A stretch of DNA of 8,863 nucleotides from Deltaproteobacteria bacterium. GTDB lineage: Bacteria; Desulfobacterota; Desulfobacteria; Desulfobacterales; ETH-SRB1. The notes below the pieces were generated by a model. That model searched no databases. It was given only the letters and a program-made list of their open reading frames with translations, and was not told the DNA's origin. Below are positions 1 through 5,837 of the stretch, one piece after another. Both the position numbers and the translations under genes were made by a program. Within the stretch, counting starts at the first letter, position 1, and each line of letters opens with the position of its first letter. The stretch is from NCBI GenBank assembly GCA_019314185.1, contig JAFCZU010000213.1, positions 1-8,863 on the forward strand, written 5' to 3'.

Positions 1-1650
1 TTAACTGATGAGATGATCGGAGAAATAAAAAGGGAGATTACAAGATTTGAGTACAAACCCAAAATCAGCATAATCATGCCGGTTTATAATGTGGATAAAA
101 TCTGGCTTGAAAAAGCCATAGATTCGGTTATAAATCAGCTCTACGAAAACTGGGAATTATGTATAGCCGATGATGCGTCTACCAAAAAGCATATAAAGGA
201 AACCTTAAAAAGGTACTCGAAAAAAGATAAACGGATAAGGGTCAGGTATTTAGAAGAAAACCAGGGCATCGGGGGCGCTTCTAATGAAGCTTTATCCCTG
301 GCGACAGGTGAATATATAGGATTATTGGACAACGATGATGAGCTGACTATTAATGCCTTATATGAAGTTGTCAGAATACTAAATGAGAATGGAGAGATTG
401 ATTTTATTTACAGTGATGAGGATAAAATTACTGCCAACGGTGAGAGGAAAGACCCTTTTTTTAAACCGGATTGGTCTCCGGACATACTCCGTAGTTACAA
501 TTATATATGCCATTTTGCCGTGCTCAGGAGAAAGATTGTAGAAGACTCAGGAGGGTTCAGGAAGGGCTATGATGGTTCTCAGGATTATGACCTATTTTTA
601 AGAGTTGTAGAGAAAACCGAAAGAGTTGTCCACATCCCGAAGGTGCTTTATCATTGGAGGTGTATTGATGGTTCGATTGGGAAAAGTCCGGAGGCAAAGC
701 CTTATGCTTATGAAAGCGCGAAAAAAGCTCTGGCGGACCATATCCGGAGGTCTGGTTTGGATGGAGAGGTGTGTGACGGCGCGTTTATAGGTTCTTATCG
801 TATTAGATACCGAATCAATGGTTCTTGCAAAGTTTCCATCGTAATCCCGTCTAAGGACAAAGCCGAGGTGCTAAGGAAATGTATGGACTCAATTTTCCAT
901 CGGACTTCTTATCCAAACTATTCGGTTGTGATAGTTGACAATGGAAGCGTTGAAAAGGAAACGTTTAAGTATTACAGCGAACTCAGCCGCAATCCGAAAA
1001 TATCCATTTTGAAATATGATAAGCCTTTTAACTATTCCACTCTTAACAATTACGCCGTCCGCCATATAGATTCAGAATATATACTGTTTTTGAATAATGA
1101 CATCGAGGTGCTTTCTCCGGAATGGATTGAGGCGATGGTCGAATTTGCCCAAAGAAGGGATGTTGGCGCTGTGGGGTCATTGTTATACTATCCGAATGAC
1201 ACAGTTCAGCACGGGGGAGTTATTGTGGGTTTGGTAGGGGTGGCAGGACATTCACATAAGCATTCCAAGAAAGAGTCTTTAGGCTATTATGGCAGGTTAA
1301 AAGTAATTCAAAATCTTAGCGCTGTTACCGCAGCCTGTCTGATGACTAAAAGTAGAGTTTTTAAGGAGGTCGGTGGCTTCGATGAAAATTTCAGCCATGC
1401 CTTCAATGATGTCGATTTTTGTATGAAACTCAGGCAAAAGGGATATCTGATAGTTTATACTCCTTATGCGGAACTCTATCATCATGAATCTCTAAGTCGG
1501 GGCTATGAAGACACCCCGGAAAAACAGGCAAGGTTCGGAAAAGAAATAGAACTCTTTCAGGCAAAGTGGAAGGATATATTGGCGAATGGAGACCCTTATT
1601 ACAATCCCAATCTGACTCTAGGCAGGGAAGACTTTTCCATTAGAATATAG
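1..1650 (+). CDS. Tandem-domain family 2 glycosyltransferase, 5' end outside window
   Basis: Probable cytoplasmic, membrane-associated enzyme transferring sugars from nucleotide-sugars to a growing lipid-linked polysaccharide unit. Numbered from the first ATG (base 13), domain 1 covers about residues 17-240, with MPVYN (22-26), the metal-binding DNDDE (106-110), SDEDK (134-138), GSQDYD (188-193) and LYHWR (212-216). Domain 2 covers about 272-520, with IVIPSKDK, VDNGS (bases 934-948), NND (1093-1101) and the NDVDF acceptor/base motif (465-469). Both domains look intact. The frame is open back to base 1 without a stop, and the ATG at 13 has no properly spaced ribosome binding site. The paralogue at 3988-5814 has about 77 residues before its first domain and this ORF only 16, so the true start is probably upstream. 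The TAG at 1648 follows a natural-looking C-terminus. Sugar and acceptor cannot be told from sequence. Confidence 0.93.
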   Translation, partial: LTDEMIGEIKREITRFEYKPKISIIMPVYNVDKIWLEKAIDSVINQLYENWELCIADDASTKKHIKETLKRYSKKDKRIRVRYLEENQGIGGASNEALSLATGEYIGLLDNDDELTINALYEVVRILNENGEIDFIYSDEDKITANGERKDPFFKPDWSPDILRSYNYICHFAVLRRKIVEDSGGFRKGYDGSQDYDLFLRVVEKTERVVHIPKVLYHWRCIDGSIGKSPEAKPYAYESAKKALADHIRRSGLDGEVCDGAFIGSYRIRYRINGSCKVSIVIPSKDKAEVLRKCMDSIFHRTSYPNYSVVIVDNGSVEKETFKYYSELSRNPKISILKYDKPFNYSTLNNYAVRHIDSEYILFLNNDIEVLSPEWIEAMVEFAQRRDVGAVGSLLYYPNDTVQHGGVIVGLVGVAGHSHKHSKKESLGYYGRLKVIQNLSAVTAACLMTKSRVFKEVGGFDENFSHAFNDVDFCMKLRQKGYLIVYTPYAELYHHESLSRGYEDTPEKQARFGKEIELFQAKWKDILANGDPYYNPNLTLGREDFSIRI

Positions 1651-1657
1651 ATTATAA

Positions 1658-1968
1658 TACCCGGATGTGGTCAAAGCATACAGTGATGCCAGCTTACAAC
1701 GGTCCGGATTTGCCTATGCATTACTTTTGGAAGACTTCAAAGGCATAAATAATCCGGAGGTTCGTCTTTTTGCGCTGTCGAAAAAAGGTATAGCCTCTGA
1801 GCTGCATTATCCCAAAGGATACAAGTGGGGTAGAAAATCGTAAGCCACAATTCCATAATAACCATCATCATCCCCAATTTAAATGGAAAAAGATTTTTAG
1901 GAATCTGTCTTGACTCGATTTATTGCTCGTCTCAAAACATCTGCGATCATATTATTCAGACATGGTAA
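1658..1968 (+). pseudogene. Decayed, frameshifted remnant of a multidomain GT2 glycosyltransferase
   Basis: Two adjoining reading frames without start codons make sense only as pieces of one gene. Frame 2, 1658-1843, gives about 61 residues including YPDVVKAYSDAS, SGFAYALLLEDF and RLFALSKKGIASELHYPKGY. This resembles the end of the beta-rich accessory domain found in large polysaccharide glycosyltransferases. Frame 1, 1834-1968, gives SHNSIITIIIPNLNGKRFLG then CLDSI, a typical first strand and helix of a GT2 domain, before stopping at TAA 1966. Adding one A to the A4 run at 1834-1837 rejoins the frames (GRK-IVSHNS). The remnant begins 8 bases after the preceding gene's stop and lacks the rest of its GT2 domain, so it is cut at both ends as well as shifted. 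Domain identity comes from remembered family patterns. Confidence 0.72.
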
Positions 1969-2897
1969 ACAAACACTTTGGAAAACTCTGTGCAATTGTT
2001 GTAACTTACAACATCGGTTCGAAATACAGAGAAAACTTTGACAGTATCATCCCCCAGGTTGACAGGATTTTTATCATTGATAACGGTTCTGATCAGGGAA
2101 CAGTCTCATTACTTAAGAAACTGCAGGAAGAAAATCCTGAAAAGGTAAAAATCGTTTTTAATGAAAAAAACGCAGGCCTTGCAAAGGCCCAGAATATTGG
2201 CCTTTCTCATGCACTGGAAGAAGAGTTTGACTGGGTGCTTTTGCTTGATCATGATAGCTGGGCACATCTTGATATGATCCATAATATGGGCATAGCTTTA
2301 AACAATTACCCGGAAAGGGAAAGGGTTGGTCTGATTGCCCCATATCTTAAAGAAATTAATGTTGACAGACAACCACGCTATATTGTTCCAAGATACAAGA
2401 TACTGTTCGAAAGAAAGTACTTTGGCACAACCCGCGTTATGGACGATGTGCTCTGCGTTATCGCATCAGGCAGCCTTATACGCATGGATGTTATTAGGAA
2501 ACTTGGAAAGTTCAGAGAAGACTTTTTTATTGATTATATAGATTCCGAATTCTGCATGGCACTCATTGTCAATGGTTGGAAAATCCTGGTGGTAAGAGAT
2601 GCGATACTTAAACATTCACTAGGAAACAAGCATCTGCACAATTTTCTTAGTCTGGAAGTTGTTACCACTAATCACTCTCCAGAGAGGCGGTATACTATCT
2701 ACAGAAACCGTGTATATCTCTGGAAAAAGTATCTGTTCACCGTTCCTGCCTATATAGTATTTGATATCACAGCTGCCGGTTATGACTTGTTACGCATACT
2801 CCTCTTCGAGAAAAACCGCAGAAAGAAATTTGTTCAGGCAGTAAAGGGAGGGCTCATGGGACTTGGCGGTATAGGCTGGTGCGCTAAACGTTTCTGA
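1962..2897 (+). CDS. Rhamnosyltransferase-like family 2 glycosyltransferase
   Basis: 311 residues, close to the usual ~300 for single-domain bacterial rhamnosyltransferases, which transfer rhamnose from dTDP-rhamnose to lipid-linked O-antigen or exopolysaccharide intermediates at the inner membrane. Visible motifs: AIVVTYN (11-17), IIDNGSD (38-44), NEKNAGLAKAQNIGL, the DHD metal-binding site (96-98), and FIDYIDSEF (189-197) in the position of the family's FIDYVD-type acceptor/base motif. A hydrophobic, basic-flanked C-terminal stretch (about 258-282) may dock it to the membrane. An in-frame TTG at 1923 would add 13 residues, but those bases also encode the GT2 remnant in another frame. ATG 1962 gives the normal short lead before the first beta strand. 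Neither start has a clear ribosome binding site. The donor sugar is inferred from family resemblance only. Confidence 0.9.
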   Translation: MVNKHFGKLCAIVVTYNIGSKYRENFDSIIPQVDRIFIIDNGSDQGTVSLLKKLQEENPEKVKIVFNEKNAGLAKAQNIGLSHALEEEFDWVLLLDHDSWAHLDMIHNMGIALNNYPERERVGLIAPYLKEINVDRQPRYIVPRYKILFERKYFGTTRVMDDVLCVIASGSLIRMDVIRKLGKFREDFFIDYIDSEFCMALIVNGWKILVVRDAILKHSLGNKHLHNFLSLEVVTTNHSPERRYTIYRNRVYLWKKYLFTVPAYIVFDITAAGYDLLRILLFEKNRRKKFVQAVKGGLMGLGGIGWCAKRF

Positions 2898-2899
2898 AT

Positions 2900-3252
2900 C
2901 GATTATGTTTCACAAGGATAGCAGCAATTCCCGATTGCATCCGGAACATTCCCAGTGATTCCAGGATGCGTGAAATCTGTGACGAAATAGATCCAAAGAA
3001 ATATCTGTCTCCAATATTTAAAGTTCCTTTCCGGCATCTACAGCGTGGCAAGGCGCGGCGCTGGAACAAATGGTTTTTTATAAAGGATGTTATCTTTTAA
3101 ATCTGGACGGCACCGGTTTTTTCTCATCTAAAAAAGCAAACGCCTCATATTGTATGGAAAAGGTAAATAAAAAAACTGGAGAAATCACTTATCATCTTCA
3201 GATGTTAGGGGCGGCAATCGTTCATCCAAATTTCAAAGAGGTCATTCCTCAT
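2900..3252 (+). mobile_element. Insertion-sequence transposase remnant, frameshifted and truncated
   Basis: Frame 2 reads IPSDSRMREICDEIDPKKYL, SPIFKVPFRHLQRGKA and then loses the family pattern. It resumes in frame 1 with LEQMVFYKGCYLLNLDGTGF and further on MLGAAIVHPNFKEVIP. These are recognisable N-terminal blocks of an IS4-like/ISNCY-type transposase (the LQRGK, LDGTGYFSS and LGAALVHPD motifs). The frame changes exactly at a perfect tandem GGCGC GGCGC (3052-3061). Removing one copy gives GKALEQMVFYKGCYL without interruption. The similarity stops near base 3250, where a different protein family begins, so most of the catalytic domain and the 3' end are missing. The portion before about 2945 is poorly defined and may carry another frameshift (frame 1 reads FHKDSSNSRLHPEHS at 2908-2952). 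No terminal inverted repeats were identified. Family name is from memory. Confidence 0.72.
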
Positions 3253-3708
3253 TTTGAGGTTGAAAACAGCTTTCAGTATGCTCTCTTGAGCAGTTACAGC
3301 GGCATACATGTGGACGGATATTTGATCGATTTGGTTCGTGCGCTTCGAAATGATGATTTCGAGACATTTTTTGACACACTGCGAATTTTTTTTGCCGATA
3401 TCCCATACGATCTTCACATAAAAAAAGAGAAATATTACCAAACCGTTTTTTACCTGATATTTTCTCTGATCGGATTAAAAGTGGAAGCTGAGGTAAAAAC
3501 AAACAAGGGAAGTATAGATGCTGTTATTATCGACAAAGGCATATACATCTTTGAATTCAAATTCGATGGGAGCAAAGATGAGGCATTGGGCCAGATCAAG
3601 AAAAAGAAATATTTTGAAAAATACCTGAGTCCAGGCAAGGAAATCTATCTTATTGGCGTTGAGTTTGCGGACAGGAATGTGGGTGAATGGGTGGTTGAGA
3701 AGGCTTAG
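3070..3708 (+). CDS. Chimeric ORF: transposase fragment fused to DUF1703-type PD-(D/E)XK nuclease C-terminus
   Basis: 212-residue ORF of two unrelated parts. Residues 1 to about 60 are transposase (LDGTGFFSS, GAAIVHPNFKEVIP). From about residue 61 (FEVENSFQYALLSSYSG) to the end it matches the C-terminal part of the AAA-ATPase-like/DUF1703 proteins common in Bacteroidetes and Desulfobacterota. It includes FFADIPYDLH, YYQTVFYLI and the PD-(D/E)XK core: D150 in SIDAVI, then E162 and K164 in IYIFEFK, then EALGQI and YFEKY. Full-length relatives carry an N-terminal ATPase-like region of several hundred residues, absent here. The nuclease active-site residues are intact, but the ATG at 3070 lies inside transposase sequence, has no clear ribosome binding site, and follows a frameshift. 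It is probably a deletion scar rather than a functional gene, though expression cannot be excluded. Confidence 0.75.
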   Translation: MVFYKGCYLLNLDGTGFFSSKKANASYCMEKVNKKTGEITYHLQMLGAAIVHPNFKEVIPHFEVENSFQYALLSSYSGIHVDGYLIDLVRALRNDDFETFFDTLRIFFADIPYDLHIKKEKYYQTVFYLIFSLIGLKVEAEVKTNKGSIDAVIIDKGIYIFEFKFDGSKDEALGQIKKKKYFEKYLSPGKEIYLIGVEFADRNVGEWVVEKA

Positions 3709-3779
3709 TTCCTTAGTTGTAAATTTTGTGCTTTTCATGGCAAGAAATCCGTAGTGATACATAACTCGTTGGCGGAATA

Positions 3780-3950
3780 AAATCCGAATATCGAATATCG
3801 AAATCCGAAACAATACCGAATGACCAAAAATTCAAATGATCGAAACAAGATCATGATTTGGAGAAAGCTTAATAGCTCCGTTGTTTTTGTTATTGGCACA
3901 TTCGTATTTTGGTCATTGTTTCGGATTTCGTGTTTCGTATTTCGAATTTT
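3780..3950. repeat. Long imperfect palindromic repeat, MITE-like
   Basis: The arms are imperfect inverted copies rich in CGAAAT/ATTTCG units. CGAAATCCGAAACAAT (3799-3814) is the exact reverse complement of ATTGTTTCGGATTTCG (3915-3930), and ATGACCAAAA (3820-3829) is that of TTTTGGTCAT (3907-3916). Flanking stretches (3780-3798 and 3931-3950) pair less exactly. The centre (about 3840-3900) is not part of the palindrome. The composition recalls interspersed palindromic elements repeated many times in Desulfobacterota and some candidate-phylum genomes, but only one copy is in this window, so its repetitive nature is inferred. It has no coding capacity of its own. It runs into the 5' end of the longest frame of the next glycosyltransferase, giving residues such as FWSLFRISCFVFRIF. 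Confidence 0.78.
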
Positions 3951-3978
3951 TGACCGAAAAGCCAGCGTTTTCGGTCAA
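3950..3978. repeat. Perfect hairpin ahead of the second tandem GT gene
   Basis: TTGACCGAAAA (3950-3960) and TTTTCGGTCAA (3968-3978) form an 11-bp perfect stem around the 7-base loop GCCAGCG. It abuts the outer end of the palindromic repeat and ends 9 bases before ATG 3988. There is no run of T after the stem, so it does not look like a standard intrinsic terminator. It may be part of the repeat element, a transcript-stabilising structure or a structure limiting translation from 3988. Confidence 0.65.
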
Positions 3979-3987
3979 GCACTATCT

Positions 3988-5814
3988 ATGCGTTGTTTTA
4001 GAAGAAAGTTGAATAGGAAATTCCATCGTATGCTGAGACGCTTACGGGTTTTGGTTGCTCGCGTATTGCACAGAGTACAACCACTGGATAGATTGGTCGC
4101 AGCCACGGTATGGTGCCTGTTGAGAAAATGTTTTACCGTTGATGCTGAACCGCTTAAATCCCTGTTTCATAATAGCAGCGCAGAGGGACTCAAATGGTTG
4201 TTGGTTTATGGTAAACCGTTCATGACGATACTTATGCCGGTGTATAATACCGACCCTGAAGTCCTGAAAAAAAGCATCGAATCAGTCCTTTGCCAGGCTT
4301 ACAAAAAATGGGAGCTTTGTATAGTTGATGATGCATCAACCATGCCCCATGTCAGGCCGCTTCTTGAAATCTACGCACGGAAAGATCCTCGCATCAGGTT
4401 AAAGTTTTCAGACAGTAATCAGGGCATCGCAGCCACAATAAACAAGGCTGCCAAGATGGCATCCGGGGACTATCTTGGTGTTTTGGACCACGATGACGAA
4501 CTTGATCCCTTGACACTATTTGAGTATGTTAAAACAATCAATGAGCATCCTGACGCAGACTGTATTTACTGTGATGAGGATAAGATTGATGAGCAAGGCC
4601 AGCATTGTGATCCCTGGTTCAAATCGGACTGGAACCCTGATCTGTCCTTGTCTTTTAATTATGTCATGCATTTTGCTGTGTACAGGCGAATTCTGTTTGA
4701 AAAGCTGGGTGGTTTTCGAAAGGCATACGAAGGCTCTCAAGACTATGACCTCCTGCTTCGAGTTTCCGAAAAGACTGACGGAATCTACCATATACCCAGG
4801 ATTCTCTATCACTGGAGGATAAGTGATTGTTCCATTGCCTCAGGTCCCGAGGCCAAACCTCAAGTTTTTGCAAGCGGCCTGGCTGCTTTAAATGATACCT
4901 TGAAGCGGCGGGGGATTGATGCCGTGGCAAAGGATGCGCCTGGTACATGGAAAGGCGTATACAGGGTGAAGCGAAAAATTACCAAGCCCTTATCATGTTC
5001 GATCCTTGTGGTTTTTTGCGGAGACCTGGGCTCATTGTCCCGTCTTCTCGATAGCATCTTCTCCAACATGCCACAGAGCAACTTTGAGGTGCTGCTTAGT
5101 GTGCATTCATCATTGGAGCTTGATCAGAATGAGTTTTCAAAGCAATACAAGGAAGTTATCAAGTGTGTAAAATTTAGTGGCCCCAATACAGTTCCCAGGG
5201 CCTTTAATTTGGGAGTTCACCAGGCATCCGGCGATGTCCTCTTTTTTCTGGATGAAACCATGGAGTTGATCTCTTCGGAAAGTTACTGGAGTTTGCTTGA
5301 GCACGTACAACGAGAAGAAGTTGGTGCTGTGGGAGGGAAAGTTTACTATGGCAACGGACTGGTTGAGCATGCCGGCGTTATTCTGGGACCGTTTAATTTG
5401 CTGGGATATGCGCATAGGGCAATCCCTGACACACCGGGCTATGTTGGTTTGAAGAACATGATCTGCAACTATAGCGCCGTAATGGGGTTAGGGATGATGA
5501 CCCGAAAGAAGCTGTTCATGGATGTTAGTGGGTTTGACAAAGAACTTGCAAGGTCATACTGGGATGTGGACTATTGCCTGAAGCTCAGAGAGCAGGGATA
5601 CCTGATGACCTACACACCTTATGCAAGGTTTCGTCACCATATTCCTGTAAAGGCCATCCATGAAATGATAGTAGAGCCGGAGGCTGCACTTTTCAGGAGC
5701 CGGTGGCAGCACATTATTGATCGGGACCCATACTTTAATCCGAATTTTTCCAGAGAGGTTGAGAGTTTTAGCTTTGGAACATATAGATCGTCAAATGGTC
5801 AAATGGTTGATTAA
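3988..5814 (+). CDS. Tandem-domain family 2 glycosyltransferase with degenerate second domain
   Basis: 608 residues from ATG 3988. The frame is open to ATG 3820 (664 residues), but those extra codons lie in the palindromic repeat. ATG 4030, behind TAGGAAA, is another option. A basic lead precedes GT-A domain 1: MPVYN (bases 4234-4248), DHDDE (4486-4500), CDEDK, GSQDYDLLLR and LYHWR (4804-4818). All match the protein at 1-1650, so the two are paralogues adding sugars to lipid-linked polysaccharide on the cytoplasmic side. Domain 2 (about 4995-5760) keeps the fold pattern and WDVDY (5560-5574). The paralogue's VDNGS is replaced by SVHSS (5098-5112) and its NND by DET (5251-5259), so this half may no longer bind nucleotide-sugar. 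The C-terminus ends in a short direct repeat. The next gene starts 23 bases downstream, suggesting co-transcription. Confidence 0.9.
   Translation: MRCFRRKLNRKFHRMLRRLRVLVARVLHRVQPLDRLVAATVWCLLRKCFTVDAEPLKSLFHNSSAEGLKWLLVYGKPFMTILMPVYNTDPEVLKKSIESVLCQAYKKWELCIVDDASTMPHVRPLLEIYARKDPRIRLKFSDSNQGIAATINKAAKMASGDYLGVLDHDDELDPLTLFEYVKTINEHPDADCIYCDEDKIDEQGQHCDPWFKSDWNPDLSLSFNYVMHFAVYRRILFEKLGGFRKAYEGSQDYDLLLRVSEKTDGIYHIPRILYHWRISDCSIASGPEAKPQVFASGLAALNDTLKRRGIDAVAKDAPGTWKGVYRVKRKITKPLSCSILVVFCGDLGSLSRLLDSIFSNMPQSNFEVLLSVHSSLELDQNEFSKQYKEVIKCVKFSGPNTVPRAFNLGVHQASGDVLFFLDETMELISSESYWSLLEHVQREEVGAVGGKVYYGNGLVEHAGVILGPFNLLGYAHRAIPDTPGYVGLKNMICNYSAVMGLGMMTRKKLFMDVSGFDKELARSYWDVDYCLKLREQGYLMTYTPYARFRHHIPVKAIHEMIVEPEAALFRSRWQHIIDRDPYFNPNFSREVESFSFGTYRSSNGQMVD
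5790..5805. repeat. Short tandem direct repeat at the GT 3' end
   Basis: Two adjacent copies of GTCAAATG (5790-5797 and 5798-5805) encode part of the last seven residues of the glycosyltransferase. The tail after SFSFG is longer than in the paralogue, so the natural stop may have been lost and replaced by intergenic-type sequence. Confidence 0.55.
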
Positions 5815-5827
5815 AACATTAGTAATT

Positions 5828-5834
5828 AGGGGGG
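5828..5834 (+). promoter_or_regulatory. Ribosome binding site of the secreted hydrolase gene
   Basis: AGGGGGG lies three bases before ATG 5838, a strong purine-rich Shine-Dalgarno-like tract. It is the clearest such site in the window. It fixes the start of the hydrolase, since the signal peptide follows directly. Confidence 0.7.
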
Positions 5835-5837
5835 ATT

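Noticed and set aside
1910..1955. Possible promoter: TTGACT at 1910-1915 with TATTAT at 1950-1955
   Set aside because: The gap is 34 bases, far from the usual 16-18, and no -10-like hexamer lies at proper spacing. TTGACT also falls within the coding pattern of the GT2 remnant.
1923..1961. TTG start extending the rhamnosyltransferase by 13 residues
   Set aside because: The added residues match nothing typical, there is no ribosome binding site, and the bases belong to the upstream remnant in another frame. ATG 1962 gives the normal family N-terminus.
3475..3813. 112-codon minus-strand frame spanning the nuclease tail and repeat
   Set aside because: It is antisense to the PD-(D/E)XK motifs and runs into the palindromic repeat; no recognisable protein.
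3950..3978. Intrinsic terminator
   Set aside because: The stem is strong, but no T-rich tract follows on either strand in the expected position (the right side continues GCACTATC), so termination is not supported.
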